From Vibrio sp. SCSIO 43136 (GTDB lineage: Bacteria; Pseudomonadota; Gammaproteobacteria; Enterobacterales; Vibrionaceae), in assembly GCF_023716565.1 (NCBI RefSeq), contig NZ_CP071848.1, positions 310,001 through 374,000 on the forward strand: a stretch of DNA of 64,000 bases, in the 5' to 3' direction. Positions 1 to 9,864 of this stretch are shown here, piece after piece. Both the position numbers and the translations under genes were made by a program. The notes beneath the pieces were generated by a model. The model saw nothing but the letters and a program-made list of their open reading frames with translations. It was not told the DNA's origin and did no database searches. The first letter of the stretch is position 1; the number at the start of each line of letters is the position of its first letter.

Positions 1-543
1 AAGCAAGGCAACAAAGTGGTGCGCATTAAAGGCGGCGATCCTTTTGTATTTGGTCGTGGCGGTGAAGAGCTTCAAGAACTTGCTCAATCAGGCATCGCAT
101 TTCAAGTCGTGCCTGGTATTACTGCGGCTGCGGGGGCAACGGCCTACGCAGGTATTCCACTGACTCACCGTGATTACGCCCAGTCGGCACTGTTTGTTAC
201 CGGTCATCTAAAGGCTGATAGCGATCAAATGGACTGGTCAACGCTGGCACGTGGCAAGCAAACACTGGTGATTTACATGGGGCTGATGAAATCGGCTCAT
301 ATCCAACAACAGCTGATTGCCCACGGGCGAGCAGCAACAACCCCTATTGCGATCATTGAACGAGGTACTCAAGCGAATCAGCGAGTGTTCAAAGGTCAGC
401 TTAATCAGTTATCCCAACTCGCCAGCCAGGCTGAAGCTCCGGCTTTAATCGTGGTAGGTGAGGTAGTGGCTCTGTCAGAGCAGCTCAACTGGTTCAACCC
501 AACTCAAAAATCAGAGCCACTAGTGGCAAACGGTTTTGCATAA
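1..543 (+). CDS. cobA: Uroporphyrinogen-III C-methyltransferase, C-terminal part (5' end outside window)
   Basis: The reading frame is open from base 1, so the start lies upstream. About 180 C-terminal residues of a tetrapyrrole methylase are present. The SAM-binding signature [13 protein letters not shown] lies near the N-terminal edge, followed by the conserved VVPGITAA and GIPLTHRD segments. The family methylates uroporphyrinogen III twice to precorrin-2, the entry to siroheme, which is the cofactor of sulfite reductase. That fits its position 36 bp before cysD. There is no fused CysG dehydrogenase domain in the visible part, but a domain upstream of the window cannot be excluded. The symbol could equally be sumT or nirE. 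Confidence 0.9.
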   Translation, partial: KQGNKVVRIKGGDPFVFGRGGEELQELAQSGIAFQVVPGITAAAGATAYAGIPLTHRDYAQSALFVTGHLKADSDQMDWSTLARGKQTLVIYMGLMKSAHIQQQLIAHGRAATTPIAIIERGTQANQRVFKGQLNQLSQLASQAEAPALIVVGEVVALSEQLNWFNPTQKSEPLVANGFA

Positions 544-579
544 GCCAAGACTTTGACGAATTAAGGAAGCGTAAAGACC

Positions 580-1488
580 ATGGACAAGCAAAGATTGACT
601 CACCTGCAACAACTGGAAGCTGAAAGCATCCACATTATTCGTGAAGTAGCGGCAGAGTTTGATAACCCGGTGATGATGTATTCGATCGGTAAAGACTCTT
701 CGGTAATGCTTCATTTAGCACGTAAAGCATTTTATCCGGGCAAGATCCCGTTCCCACTGCTGCACGTGGATACCGATTGGAAATTCAAAGAGATGATTGA
801 GTTTCGTGATCGCACCGCCGAGAAATACGGCTTTGAGCTTTTGGTTCATAAGAACCCAGAAGGTCTGGCGATGGGCTGTAGCCCGTTTGTTCACGGCTCA
901 TCTAAGCACACCGACATCATGAAGACCCAAGGCTTGAAGCAAGCGTTAGATAAATATGGTTTCGATGCGGCTTTTGGTGGTGCACGACGTGACGAAGAGA
1001 AATCTCGTGCCAAAGAGCGTGTGTATTCATTCCGTGACAAGAACCACACTTGGGACCCTAAAAACCAACGTCCAGAGCTTTGGAAAACGTACAACGGCCA
1101 GGTTAATAAAGGCGAGAGCATCCGTGTGTTCCCACTTTCAAACTGGACTGAGCTGGATATTTGGCAATACATCTATCTAGAGAATATCGAAATCGTACCG
1201 CTATATCTTGCCGACAAGCGGCCAGTCGTTGAGCGTGATGGCATGTTGATCATGGTTGATGACGATCGCATGGAGCTGCAAGAAGGCGAAAAGATTGAAC
1301 ACAAGAGTGTGCGATTTAGAACGCTTGGCTGCTACCCGTTAACAGGGGCCGTGGAGTCGGAAGCAAATACCCTAACGGGCATTATTGAAGAGATGTTGGT
1401 GGCGACATCGAGTGAGCGCCAAGGACGTGCGATAGACCACGATCAATCGGGATCGATGGAGCTCAAAAAGCGTCAAGGTTACTTCTAA
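580..1488 (+). CDS. cysD: Sulfate adenylyltransferase subunit 2 (CysD)
   Basis: This 302-residue protein has the full length of CysD. It is the catalytic subunit of ATP sulfurylase, which with the GTPase CysN forms adenosine 5'-phosphosulfate from sulfate and ATP. The PP-loop motif SIGKDSS is at residues 35-41. The conserved [15 protein letters not shown] stretch is near residues 132-146, and the C-terminal KKRQGYF is typical. The ATG follows an AAGGAAG ribosome site. cysN starts 17 bp downstream, so the two are surely cotranscribed. Family assignment is from conserved sequence and context. Confidence 0.97.
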   Translation: MDKQRLTHLQQLEAESIHIIREVAAEFDNPVMMYSIGKDSSVMLHLARKAFYPGKIPFPLLHVDTDWKFKEMIEFRDRTAEKYGFELLVHKNPEGLAMGCSPFVHGSSKHTDIMKTQGLKQALDKYGFDAAFGGARRDEEKSRAKERVYSFRDKNHTWDPKNQRPELWKTYNGQVNKGESIRVFPLSNWTELDIWQYIYLENIEIVPLYLADKRPVVERDGMLIMVDDDRMELQEGEKIEHKSVRFRTLGCYPLTGAVESEANTLTGIIEEMLVATSSERQGRAIDHDQSGSMELKKRQGYF

Positions 1489-1505
1489 GGATTGAGGAAT
1501 TAAAA

Positions 1506-2927
1506 ATGAACAGTGCGGTAGAAGCGCAGCTAGCGCAGTTGGGTATCGAGGGATACCTCAACCAACACCAACATAAATCACTATTACGCTTTTTGACTTG
1601 TGGTTCTGTCGATGATGGCAAAAGTACCCTAATTGGTCGTTTGCTCCACGATACTAAGCAGATCTATGAAGATCAGTTGGCGGCAGTGCACTCTGACTCT
1701 CAACGTGTCGGTACTACAGGTGAGCGCCCTGACTTGGCACTGCTAGTTGACGGCTTACAAGCCGAGCGAGAGCAGGGCATTACTATCGATGTCGCTTATC
1801 GCTATTTCTCAACTCAAACTCGTAAGTTCATCATCGCAGATACTCCGGGGCACGAACAGTACACCCGTAATATGGCAACAGGCGCATCCACTTGTGATGT
1901 TGCGGTGATCTTGGTGGATGCACGTAAAGGGATCTTGGATCAAACGCGTCGCCACTCATTTATCGCAGGTCTGCTAGGCATCAAGCAGTTCATTGTTGCT
2001 GTTAACAAAATGGATCTGGTGGAGTTTTCCCAAGACCGTTACGAGCAGATCTCAGCGGATTACCAAGAGTTTGCTAAGAAGTTGCCGCAAGACATCAATA
2101 TCGATTTGGTGCCGCTATCAGCCCTTGAAGGCGATAACGTGGTGGAGCTCAGCGCTCAAACCCCTTGGTTTAAAGGTGCAACCTTACTTGAGCTGCTAGA
2201 AAGTGTTGAAGTCGGCGTACGTCAAAACGATGGAGCCTTCCGTTTCCCTGTGCAATACGTTAACCGACCAAACCTCGATTTTCGTGGTTTTGCCGGCACG
2301 ATTGCGTCAGGCAGCGTGAAAGTAGGTGATGAAGTCAAGACACTACCTTCAGGCAAAACTTCTACGGTTTCTCGCATTGTTACTTTTGATGGCGATCTTG
2401 AGCAAGCATCAGCCGGTCAAGCCGTCACGCTGACACTGGCCGATGAGATCGATATCAGTCGTGGTGATCTGATCGTGTTGGAAAATGCCGACGTTAAGTC
2501 GACTAACCAAGTATTAGCAGATGTGGTGTGGATGACGGAAGAGCCATTAGTGGCGGGTAAAGCATACGACATTAAGATTGCGGGCAAAAAAACCGTTGGC
2601 CAAGTATCAAACATCGAGCATCAATACGACATTAACCACCTGACTGAGCACGCAGCTGAATCTGTGCCACTCAACGGTATCGCATTATGTGAATGGCAAC
2701 TTAATGACAACGTGGCGCTGGACCGTTACTTCGATAGCCAAGACACTGGTGGGTTCATCATTATCGACCGTCTAAGCAATGTCACGGTCGGTGCAGGTAT
2801 GATCCGTAAGCGTTTGGAGCCAGCGAGCCAGTCTTCGAGCCAGTTCAGTGAATTTGAACTAGAGCTCAATGCCTTGGTACGTAAGCACTTCCCACATTGG
2901 GATGCCAAAGATCTTAGCAAGCTTTAG
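1506..2927 (+). CDS. cysN: Sulfate adenylyltransferase subunit 1, GTPase (CysN)
   Basis: This is a 473-residue EF-Tu-like GTPase that couples GTP hydrolysis to APS synthesis by CysD. G1 is GSVDDGKST (residues 33-41), G3 is DTPGH (about 112-116) and G4 is NKMD (about 167-170). Beta-barrel domains follow in the second half. No APS kinase domain is fused at the C-terminus; a separate cysC lies two genes downstream. The gene is 17 bp after cysD and 88 bp before the permease gene, and the second gap contains a perfect 13-bp hairpin. Confidence 0.97.
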   Translation: MNSAVEAQLAQLGIEGYLNQHQHKSLLRFLTCGSVDDGKSTLIGRLLHDTKQIYEDQLAAVHSDSQRVGTTGERPDLALLVDGLQAEREQGITIDVAYRYFSTQTRKFIIADTPGHEQYTRNMATGASTCDVAVILVDARKGILDQTRRHSFIAGLLGIKQFIVAVNKMDLVEFSQDRYEQISADYQEFAKKLPQDINIDLVPLSALEGDNVVELSAQTPWFKGATLLELLESVEVGVRQNDGAFRFPVQYVNRPNLDFRGFAGTIASGSVKVGDEVKTLPSGKTSTVSRIVTFDGDLEQASAGQAVTLTLADEIDISRGDLIVLENADVKSTNQVLADVVWMTEEPLVAGKAYDIKIAGKKTVGQVSNIEHQYDINHLTEHAAESVPLNGIALCEWQLNDNVALDRYFDSQDTGGFIIIDRLSNVTVGAGMIRKRLEPASQSSSQFSEFELELNALVRKHFPHWDAKDLSKL

Positions 2928-2954
2928 TTTTAGCGAGCGTTGATCTCAGTGGAT

Positions 2955-2987
2955 TCGATCTAGCAAGCGGCGATCTTGCTAGATCGA
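2955..2987 (+). repeat. 13-bp perfect inverted repeat between cysN and the permease gene
   Basis: Arms TCGATCTAGCAAG (2955-2967) and CTTGCTAGATCGA (2975-2987) enclose a 7-nt loop. No T-run follows, so it is not a standard intrinsic terminator. A stable hairpin here could stabilise the cysDN message or reduce expression of the downstream genes. That role is inference. Confidence 0.7.
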
Positions 2988-3015
2988 CCGTTAGAAATAG
3001 ATAGGAAGCAGTGGT

Positions 3016-4740
3016 ATGTGGGAACAAGGAATGGTGTTGGCAATATTGTTTGCGATAGTCGCTTGCCTTTTGGTGACTCGCATCAAGCCGAGCCTTATAT
3101 TCTCTGCTGCTGCTTTGATCGCTTTTCTGACTGGCATGAGCGATGTCAGTACTATCGCCGCAAACTTTACTAATTCATCATTACTCACGTTAGTGTTGCT
3201 TATTTTGGCTTCGAGTGCGTTAGAAAAGACCCAGTTAATCACTTGGGTCAGTCGTCATATCAGTGGTGGTCGCTTAGGCGAAGTCGTCGCTAAACTTGGC
3301 GTCTCAACGGCGCTGCTATCATCTTTTACCAATAATACTGCGGTGGTGGTATCCCTGATTGGTGCCATCAAACGTAACCAGCAGCATTCACCATCTCGCT
3401 TGTTGATCCCATTGAGCTACGCCGCCATTTTAGGAGGCACGCTGACGCTCATTGGTACCTCGACCAACCTTATTATTAACAGCTTTGTTGAAGATGCAGG
3501 GCTGCCGAGCTTGGGCTTTTTTACGCCTACCTTGATTGGTCTATCCGTTTTAGTGGGCGGGCTTTTGATCCTGATCCCATTCAGTTACTTGCTGCCTAAC
3601 AATGAAGAAGGGCACCAAGACGATTTACCCTACTTTTTGGAAGCGAAGGTTGAACCAAACTCTCCACTGGTAGGCAAGAGTGTGGCGCAAAACAATCTAC
3701 GCGCCTTAAGAAAGCTCTATTTGGCCGAGGTGATCCGTAAAGGAGAAACGACGGCCTCTGTTGACCCAGACTTTGTACTTGAGGCGAATGACCGCCTACT
3801 GTTCTGTGGTGATGTAGAGAGTGTGGCGACCCTGCAAGAAATCGATGGTTTGACGCTATTTGGTCAACACCATATCAATGGACAAAACTTCGTTGAGGCG
3901 GTGGTCAGTTCGTCGGCCTCAATTTGCAATAAAACGCTTAAATCGAGCCAGTTTCGTGATCGGTTTGATGCCGTGGTGGTCGCCATTCGCCGTGGCCATG
4001 AGCGCCTCGAAGGCGGCTTAGGTAACATTACTTTGAGCGCTGGTGACACCTTGGTATTAGTGCCGGGCAAAGGCTTTGCAGCCCAGCGCACCTCGCTTAG
4101 CCGAGAGTTTGTATTGGTGAATGACCTTGATTCGAGTGCCAAACTGGATGCCAACAAATCCGCTTTGGTTATGGGGGGCTTTGCCTCAGCGATTGGCTTA
4201 GCCCTGCTTGGTTGGCTTCCCTTACTAAAAGGTTTAGCAGTATTTCTGCTAGCGATGGTCGCCCTCGGTATTGTCAATATGAGTGAGCTACGCCGCCGTT
4301 TTCCGCTAGAGATTGTGGTTATTGTTGGTGGTGCGTTAACGCTAGCTCAACTCATGATGTCCTCTGGTCTATCTGTGCGCCTTGGAGAGATGTTTATCAC
4401 CGCATTTAATGGCTGGGGAGTGTTTGGCGCACTGGTGGCTACTTACTTTTTGACGTTAGTGTTAACTGAGCTTGTGACTAATAACGCCGCAGCGGCATTG
4501 GCGTTTCCACTAGGCTATAGCATGGCGGTGGGCTACGGAGTCGACCCGATGCCATTTATCATGGCGGTGTTGTTTGGGGCTAGTGCTAGCTTTATTTCGC
4601 CGTATGGCTACCAAACCAATTTATTGGTTTACAGCGTGGGTAACTACCACATTCGTGATTACATTCGTGTTGGATTACCGGTATCGATCGTTTACTCGGT
4701 GTTGGTTCTGACATTGATCCCTTATTTTTTCCCTTTTTAA
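3016..4740 (+). CDS. SLC13-family permease with two TrkA-C (RCK_C) domains
   Basis: This 574-residue inner-membrane protein has hydrophobic helices at about 1-195 and 375-574, separated by a soluble stretch. The soluble part contains two RCK_C-type domains, near 210-280 (PNSPLVGKS start) and 290-360 ([10 protein letters not shown] end). Motifs [15 protein letters not shown] and [11 protein letters not shown] in the first half, and [12 protein letters not shown] in the second, are the duplicated DASS transporter signatures. This layout is shared with SAC1-like and YfbS-like anion carriers. Lying between cysN and cysC, it probably imports sulfate or a related sulfur anion, but the substrate is inferred from context only. 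SD AGGAAG precedes the ATG. Confidence 0.88.
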   Translation: MWEQGMVLAILFAIVACLLVTRIKPSLIFSAAALIAFLTGMSDVSTIAANFTNSSLLTLVLLILASSALEKTQLITWVSRHISGGRLGEVVAKLGVSTALLSSFTNNTAVVVSLIGAIKRNQQHSPSRLLIPLSYAAILGGTLTLIGTSTNLIINSFVEDAGLPSLGFFTPTLIGLSVLVGGLLILIPFSYLLPNNEEGHQDDLPYFLEAKVEPNSPLVGKSVAQNNLRALRKLYLAEVIRKGETTASVDPDFVLEANDRLLFCGDVESVATLQEIDGLTLFGQHHINGQNFVEAVVSSSASICNKTLKSSQFRDRFDAVVVAIRRGHERLEGGLGNITLSAGDTLVLVPGKGFAAQRTSLSREFVLVNDLDSSAKLDANKSALVMGGFASAIGLALLGWLPLLKGLAVFLLAMVALGIVNMSELRRRFPLEIVVIVGGALTLAQLMMSSGLSVRLGEMFITAFNGWGVFGALVATYFLTLVLTELVTNNAAAALAFPLGYSMAVGYGVDPMPFIMAVLFGASASFISPYGYQTNLLVYSVGNYHIRDYIRVGLPVSIVYSVLVLTLIPYFFPF

Positions 4741-4772
4741 GCGTTCATATTACGCACTCAAGGATGACAGGT

Positions 4773-5390
4773 ATGACAGCAACTTTAGACGAAAATGTAG
4801 TTTGGCATCAGCACAATGTGACCAAAGAACAGCGTGCTGAGCAAAAAGGCCAGCGCCCAGCGGTGTTGTGGTTCACAGGGTTATCTGGCGCTGGTAAATC
4901 TACCGTCGCTGGCGCACTAGAAACTCGCCTTGCACAGCTGGGCTATCATACATACCTGCTAGATGGAGATAATGTACGTCATGGTCTGTGTAAAGACCTT
5001 GGCTTTTCTTCGCAAGATCGCCGTGAGAATATTCGCCGTATTGGTGAGTTGGCAAAACTGATGGCGGATGCTGGCTTGATTGTGCTGTCGGCATTTATTT
5101 CACCGCACCGTACTGAGCGTGCCATGGTGCGAGAACTTTTGCCTGAAGGTGAGTTTGTTGAAGTGTATGTTAATGCCTCACTAGAGGTGTGTGAGTCTCG
5201 TGATCCTAAGGGGCTTTATAAGAAAGCTCGTGCTGGTGAGATCCCAAACTTTACTGGGATTGATTCAGAGTATGAAGCACCACTAAACGCTGAGATAGAA
5301 CTGGCCGCTGGTGAGAAATCTATTGAAGAGCTAGTGGATGAGTGTGTCGCAGATCTAGCGAAGCGTGGTGTAATTGCTGCGGGTGTGTAG
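4773..5390 (+). CDS. cysC: Adenylyl-sulfate kinase (CysC)
   Basis: The enzyme phosphorylates APS to PAPS with ATP, the step after CysDN. Walker [10 protein letters not shown] lies near residues 36-44, with DGDNVRHGL, the family motif, after it; [10 protein letters not shown] and FISPHRTER follow. I chose ATG 4773 (205 aa). The upstream in-frame ATG at 4764 overlaps the ribosome site AAGGA at 4760-4764, which sits 8 bases before 4773. The gene lies 32 bp after the permease gene and is the last + strand gene of the cluster. The convergent gap beyond it (5391-5473) has GC-rich CCTCCCC/GGGGAGG arms without a T-run. Confidence 0.96.
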   Translation: MTATLDENVVWHQHNVTKEQRAEQKGQRPAVLWFTGLSGAGKSTVAGALETRLAQLGYHTYLLDGDNVRHGLCKDLGFSSQDRRENIRRIGELAKLMADAGLIVLSAFISPHRTERAMVRELLPEGEFVEVYVNASLEVCESRDPKGLYKKARAGEIPNFTGIDSEYEAPLNAEIELAAGEKSIEELVDECVADLAKRGVIAAGV

Positions 5391-5473
5391 AAATTAAAAT
5401 CAAGTGCAGAACTGTCCTCCCCCGGACGCCGGCCGCTTGAAAAGGGGAGGGGTCGATAAGCGCACTAGGTAGG

Positions 5474-6367
5474 TTAGGCGCTTTCATCCAAGTTGGTACC
5501 TGCACCAGTCTGCAAGGTAAACTTCTGGCTAAGCAGTGCCACTAACTGGTCGTAGTAAGCCATATTGGGCTTGTTCCCCAGTAGATTACACAGCTCATCT
5601 CCTGTTGGGCTAAATCGATAGTAAATTAGTCGAATGCCTTTGCTCATCGGCTGCAAGGCCAGCTGTTTTCCTTGATAATCCAACACTAATGCTGGGTCAA
5701 AATCCACCTCTCCGGATTCAAGTTCTGTCCCCAAAACTAGGCCCAGCTCAATAAGATGCAGCAAGCTTGAGTAGGGGAGCTTATGTCCGCCTAAGTTTAC
5801 TGCATTGGTATCATCACGTCGGTAAAAGCCCAAAAAGCCACTCTTAGCTCGATAGCCCATCAAGAGTTTTTTACTGTTATCTCCGCCAAAACTGCACGCC
5901 AGTGATGCGGCTCTTTGCAGGGTTTGCGCTTCTTTAGGCGACATATCTTTGAGAACCAACAAGGCCTTCATTGACGTTGCCCCTGGGTTGGTGATTTCGC
6001 GTTTAAGTACCTGACTCCACAGTTTTTGCATCGAGGTGTTATGGATATCTTGCGCCATATCGAAGAAGCGATACAACCAGTCTGGATCGGGGTCTCCTGC
6101 CGCTTCGTCACGGCAGCTGAGGTGGGCATATTTTAAGATTTGCTCAAGATTCTTCTGTCGCAGTTCTTGGCGCTTCTTTTGTCTCTCGATAGAGCGGTCG
6201 AGCAAGGTATTGAGTGGAGGCTCGTCTTGAAGTAACGCCCCTAGACCATAGGTGTCGGCAATCTGCAACACTCGACTGGCACTGTCTTTAATGCTGCGAG
6301 TTTTGCGCTGGTTACCCGCATTGCTGGTGGGCTGATCTATGGTTACAGGTTTACTGGTGTCTGCCAT
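5474..6367 (-). CDS. Conserved hypothetical protein, TIGR03899/DUF2806-like
   Basis: This 297-residue soluble protein has no signal peptide or membrane segment. A charged, probably coiled-coil stretch is near residues 55-85, followed by PDWLYRFFDMAQDIHNTSMQKLWSQVLKREI and a long segment with KALLVLKDMSPKEAQTL. This order resembles Vibrio proteins grouped as TIGR03899 and the DUF2806 family, for which I know no function. The assignment is from memory of the family and is not certain. AGGA lies 7 bases before the ATG. It converges with cysC and is separate from the zinc cluster behind it. Confidence 0.75.
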   Translation of the reverse strand: MADTSKPVTIDQPTSNAGNQRKTRSIKDSASRVLQIADTYGLGALLQDEPPLNTLLDRSIERQKKRQELRQKNLEQILKYAHLSCRDEAAGDPDPDWLYRFFDMAQDIHNTSMQKLWSQVLKREITNPGATSMKALLVLKDMSPKEAQTLQRAASLACSFGGDNSKKLLMGYRAKSGFLGFYRRDDTNAVNLGGHKLPYSSLLHLIELGLVLGTELESGEVDFDPALVLDYQGKQLALQPMSKGIRLIYYRFSPTGDELCNLLGNKPNMAYYDQLVALLSQKFTLQTGAGTNLDESA

Positions 6368-6505
6368 CGGTTGATCCTACTTCCTGTGGAGCATTAACAA
6401 TAGAAGGTATGGTTACCAATAACCTAGAACTGAATCAAGCTTTTAGCTATGCCGGAGGGTTTTATTTTGTTAAAATTGTTGCGAAGTGGTTAATTTGAGG
6501 TGTTT

Positions 6506-6610
6506 GTGTCTTTCAACTGGAACAGTGTTCGTCGTCCATTTTCGATTGCTGTGCTGCTACTGATTTATGTGGCGGTATTAGTTTATCTTGGTCGTTTTCT
6601 ATTGGTTTAA
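6506..6610 (+). CDS. Putative 34-residue single-span membrane protein
   Basis: A short frame starting with GTG encodes MSFNWNSVRRPF followed by about 20 hydrophobic residues (SIAVLLLIYVAVLVYLGRFL) and ends at a TAA. The arrangement is basic residues then one membrane span, giving an N-in topology. GAGG at 6497-6500 sits 5 bases before the GTG. It lies on + in the 272-bp gap between two - strand genes, so it is not a shadow of either. I do not recognise it. Conservation between species is the missing test. Confidence 0.45.
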   Translation: MSFNWNSVRRPFSIAVLLLIYVAVLVYLGRFLLV

Positions 6611-6639
6611 CCTGGCCTACTAACCCGCCACATCTAGCA

Positions 6640-7143
6640 TCACATATCGTCGTACTCTTCTATTGCAGTGCCATCAATTAAGTAACCTGTTTCTGCCAGA
6701 TCGGAATTAGTCGTTTCGGTTTTTAATGTGCCCACGACATAAATTACGTCCCACAGTTGCTGGATAGGTGCACCTTTTTCAAACTTCACATAGATGATCT
6801 GGTTTGGTGGTGGTGGTGGCACATGAATACAAGCGCCAAAATACGGCACCAGTAAGAACTCAGTGACTGTGTTGGCATCACCTTCCAGTGGGATAACAAA
6901 TCCTGGGATTTTTACCGTACTGCCATTGAGTTCTTGGCGCACAGTGCCCAGCTTGCTTTGCTCTGGATTGGCGTTGGTGTGGTCAATCAGTGGCATGCCT
7001 GCGCTACTGAACTGGTTGCGCTCCGCTTCTGGGACAAGGTCAATCCAATCAAGTGTTAATACATCTTCATTTGCCTGTGCAACTTGAGCTACGCCTAGCA
7101 TGAGGCATAACCAAGTAACCAACAATAGTGACACTTTCTTCAT
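6640..7143 (-). CDS. DUF3299 periplasmic protein of the zinc cluster
   Basis: This 167-residue protein has a signal peptide (KKVSLLLVTWLCLMLG, cleavage after about residue 24). The core has the DUF3299 features: GFVIPLEGD, then TEFLLVPYFGACIHVPPPPPNQIIYV, with a Cys-Ile-His and a polyproline run that could bind metal. It is 10 bp downstream of the ABC permease gene and is the last gene of the operon. In V. cholerae a zinc-regulated cluster named zrgABCDE has similar content. I infer a role in periplasmic zinc handling but cannot say which zrg letter applies. Confidence 0.8.
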   Translation of the reverse strand: MKKVSLLLVTWLCLMLGVAQVAQANEDVLTLDWIDLVPEAERNQFSSAGMPLIDHTNANPEQSKLGTVRQELNGSTVKIPGFVIPLEGDANTVTEFLLVPYFGACIHVPPPPPNQIIYVKFEKGAPIQQLWDVIYVVGTLKTETTNSDLAETGYLIDGTAIEEYDDM

Positions 7144-7153
7144 TTGCTTATCC

Positions 7154-8413
7154 TTAAATTCTGATCGTCATACCATCGGCCAACGATTGGCGATAGGCAC
7201 GAAATGCTGGAATGAATCCTATCACTATTCCTGCAAATTGCACTAATGCGAGAAGTAACCATTCGTGAGTAGTGATCCCGGTCATTTCTAAGGCGATACC
7301 GTATACTTGCGCCACGATAGGCGTGATGGCAGCGATGCCCAAGTAAAGCAGTGCAATACCGACCACAATCCCGGCAAAAGTAAGCACGCTTGCTTCGCTT
7401 ATCAACAAAAAGAAGATATGGCGAGGTCTCGCCCCCATGGCTCGAAGAATCGCCATTTCGCGGCGGCGTTCTTGCAAGCTGGTCAGTAAGCTACTGAGCA
7501 TACCGAGTAGCCCTGCGACGACCACAAACCCTGAGACGGCAAGTAGTGCTTGTTCGGCAACGGACATCATGCCCCACAATTCATGTAGAGCAATGCCTGG
7601 TAAGATCGCACTTAATGGCTCCTGGCGATAGGTGTTGATCTGGCGCTGTAGAGCAAAGGTTTGGATTTTGGAATTCAAACCCAGCATAAATGAGGTGATC
7701 TGCTTGGGTTTAAAATTGAGTGCTTCCAGCTCTTCAGCACTAGGTGTTGGCCCCAACTTTGCTCCAGACTCCCAACCGACGTGGATCGCTTCGATGGCTT
7801 CGAGTGATACATGTACAGTTTTATCAACAGGTGTGCCGGTCGGTGCAAAAATGCCAACGATTTTAAACGGCAGGTTGTCGTGGCGGTTGAAGGCTTTATC
7901 ACTGATACCATGAGCGATGATGATTTCATCCCCCACCTTATAATTCAGTGTTTTTGCCACATCACTGCCAATGACGGTTTCAAACAGCGTATTGAATGGT
8001 CGCCCTTGCGACAAGCTTAACGGTTGTTTCTTGCCGTAACGGAAGTGCTCAAAATAGTCTTGGTTGGTCCCAAGGACACGAAACCCCTGATGGGAGTCTC
8101 CAAGTGACATAGGAATTGCCCATTTAACCGCTCGATGTTGGCTAAATTCCTCAAAGCTCCGCCAATCAATATTATTGGTGGCGTTACCAATACGAAATAC
8201 GGAATAGAGCAGCAAATTCACTTGGCCTGAACGAGATCCTACAATCAGGTCGGTTCCAGAGACTGTATTGGCAAAGCTGGCTTTTGCTTGGGTGCGAATC
8301 CGTTCAACACCCATGAGCAAAACGACGGATACTGCAACGGTCAGTACGGTGAGAAGTGCAGTGGCTTTGCGGTTGGTTAAGCTTTTCCAAGCCAAGGTTA
8401 AGGTAGCACTCAT
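7154..8413 (-). CDS. ABC transporter permease, FtsX/MacB-like
   Basis: This 419-residue inner-membrane protein has the four-helix FtsX/MacB plan. One N-terminal span lies at about 17-37, then a large periplasmic MacB-type domain to about 270. Three C-terminal spans follow at about 290-310, 335-360 and 385-405. The segment SLQERRREMAILRAMGARPRHIF is the coupling helix typical of these permeases. Its start overlaps the end of the ATPase gene by 4 bp (ATGA), indicating translational coupling. Such transporters usually act mechanically on periplasmic substrates and not as importers, so a direct zinc-import role is not obvious from the fold. Confidence 0.88.
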   Translation of the reverse strand: MSATLTLAWKSLTNRKATALLTVLTVAVSVVLLMGVERIRTQAKASFANTVSGTDLIVGSRSGQVNLLLYSVFRIGNATNNIDWRSFEEFSQHRAVKWAIPMSLGDSHQGFRVLGTNQDYFEHFRYGKKQPLSLSQGRPFNTLFETVIGSDVAKTLNYKVGDEIIIAHGISDKAFNRHDNLPFKIVGIFAPTGTPVDKTVHVSLEAIEAIHVGWESGAKLGPTPSAEELEALNFKPKQITSFMLGLNSKIQTFALQRQINTYRQEPLSAILPGIALHELWGMMSVAEQALLAVSGFVVVAGLLGMLSSLLTSLQERRREMAILRAMGARPRHIFFLLISEASVLTFAGIVVGIALLYLGIAAITPIVAQVYGIALEMTGITTHEWLLLALVQFAGIVIGFIPAFRAYRQSLADGMTIRI

Positions 8414-9120
8414 GAGGCGACTCCCATGGCTAAGTTCAATTGCGTCAGGTCGATGCAGCGGTCAAATAGGTGTTCCAACGTTGGGTCATGACTGACAAAA
8501 ATCAGCGTTGAGCCTGCTAGCTTGGCCTCTTCCATCAATAGGGTAATAAAGGCTTCACGGTTGTCATGGTCTAGAGCCGACGTAGGTTCATCGGCAATCA
8601 ATATTTCTGGCTGGCCAATCAAGGCGCGAGCGGCGGCGACACGCTGCTGTTGACCAATACTGAGTTCCGTCACAGGGGAGTGGTAAAGCGCTGGTGGTAG
8701 TTTTAGATGCTCTAATAGTTTGTGCGCTTGCTGTTTTAACTCACTGCTAACTCTTAGTTTTCGAGCGGCTGAAAAGTGGCAAGGAAGCACAATATTCTCA
8801 ATAACAGAAAGGTACGGGATCAGGTTAAATTGCTGAAAAATATAACCGATATGATCGGCCCGGAAACTATCTCTTTGGCTTTGTTTCATTTGTGCCAAAT
8901 CGTTGCCAAGCAGATTTACCTGACCTAACTGTGGTGTGATGATTCCGGTTAACAGTCCTAATAGGGTCGACTTACCGCTACCACTAGGACCTTTAATAAA
9001 TATCCTTTCTCCCGCTTTGATATCCAGTTGCGAGAATTTGAGTGTGGCGGGCTTATCCTTTGCCCAGCTAAATTCAATGTCACGTAACGTGATCAATGAT
9101 TGCGTTGGATTGTTTGGCAT
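8410..9120 (-). CDS. ABC transporter ATP-binding protein, LolD/MacB-like
   Basis: This 236-residue ATPase has Walker A GPSGSGKST (residues 44-52), the Q-loop QQFNLIPYLSV, a signature of the form LSIGQQQR, Walker B ILIADEP and H-loop VSHD. The second signature residue is Ile where Gly is usual, though LolD-like proteins vary here. It pairs with the FtsX-like permease downstream through a 4-bp overlap. A terminator-like hairpin lies between this gene and zrgA. Confidence 0.9.
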   Translation of the reverse strand: MPNNPTQSLITLRDIEFSWAKDKPATLKFSQLDIKAGERIFIKGPSGSGKSTLLGLLTGIITPQLGQVNLLGNDLAQMKQSQRDSFRADHIGYIFQQFNLIPYLSVIENIVLPCHFSAARKLRVSSELKQQAHKLLEHLKLPPALYHSPVTELSIGQQQRVAAARALIGQPEILIADEPTSALDHDNREAFITLLMEEAKLAGSTLIFVSHDPTLEHLFDRCIDLTQLNLAMGVAS

Positions 9121-9140
9121 CTATCGGTGGCTCTCAAGGT

Positions 9141-9177
9141 AAAAGCCCAAGCCTAGGGAGGGACCTCGGGCTTGGGC
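9141..9177 (-). terminator. Terminator-like hairpin between zrgA and the ABC genes
   Basis: Reading -, CCCAAGCCCGAGG pairs with CCTAGGCTTGGG and ends in TTTT. It sits inside the presumed operon, 52 bp after the zrgA stop and 21 bp before the ATPase start. It may make zrgA the most abundant product, leaving the ABC genes to read-through. Confidence 0.7.
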
Positions 9178-9228
9178 GAATTGGCATTGCCATCGTAGGA
9201 GAATATTCTCCTGCGTATTCAAGACAAG

Positions 9229-9864
9229 TTACAGCTCGATTTTAGTTTGACCACTTGGTTTCAATTCAGTTGCAACTTGTGCGTTATCAGTGATCAAGTT
9301 TACGTGGATTTCTTCCGTACTTGGGAAGTGTTTGAACCAAGCTGTATCGATTGTTTTAAGTGCGTCAACATTTTCACAATCGTATTGGTACTGAATATTA
9401 AACTCACCATGTCCACCGTGGTCATGATCATGGTGTTCATCGTGGTCGTGCTTATCATGGTCATGATCGTGGTGCTCATCGTGGTCATGCTTGTCATGAT
9501 CATGTTTGTCGTGGTCATGGCCGTGATCGTCATGCTCTTTCTCAAGCGTGTTAGTCACCAAAGCTTCGGTCAAAGTACATTTTGCCGCCGCCGATAGGGT
9601 GAATAGTTTCGATGAGTCTTTAAGTAAGGCCTCGGCATCTTCAATTTTATGCTCTTGGTCGTGATTTTCTGGGGCGTGTTCAAAGCCAACCACATCCGCT
9701 CCAGGAGCGATGATTTCAAACAGTAGTTGATTGGCATCTTGAGCGATATTGAACTCAACCACACCGTGAACATGCGCATCATGTTGACGGAATTCACCTT
9801 CTGCTAGTGCATTAGTGGAGAGGAGGGCGGTTGCAATCAGCGACAAAGTCATTGGTTTGTTCAT
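9229..9864 (-). CDS. zrgA: ZrgA-family His-rich periplasmic zinc protein (DUF2796)
   Basis: This 211-residue protein has a signal peptide ending after NALA (about residue 21). It starts with the DUF2796 pattern QHDAHVHGVVEFNIA. Residues about 110-155 are almost only His, Asp, Lys and Glu, in repeats of the type HDHDKHDHDEHHD, an evident metal-binding run. The C-terminal part (FNIQYQYDCENVDAL to TKIEL) is ordinary DUF2796 sequence. The homologous V. cholerae protein is reported as part of a Zur-regulated zinc uptake system. A Zur-like palindrome lies 355 bp upstream. The DNA of the His run is itself repetitive and could vary in length by slippage. Confidence 0.88.
   Translation of the reverse strand: MNKPMTLSLIATALLSTNALAEGEFRQHDAHVHGVVEFNIAQDANQLLFEIIAPGADVVGFEHAPENHDQEHKIEDAEALLKDSSKLFTLSAAAKCTLTEALVTNTLEKEHDDHGHDHDKHDHDKHDHDEHHDHDHDKHDHDEHHDHDHGGHGEFNIQYQYDCENVDALKTIDTAWFKHFPSTEEIHVNLITDNAQVATELKPSGQTKIEL

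Noticed and set aside
5391..5473. GC-rich inverted arms after cysC as a terminator
   Set aside because: The arms CCTCCCC/GGGGAGG enclose a long loop and no T-run follows on either strand.
9300..9597. Frames in other phases over the His-rich part of zrgA
   Set aside because: They are low-complexity shadows (Met/Thr or Val/Ile runs) of the repeated His codons.
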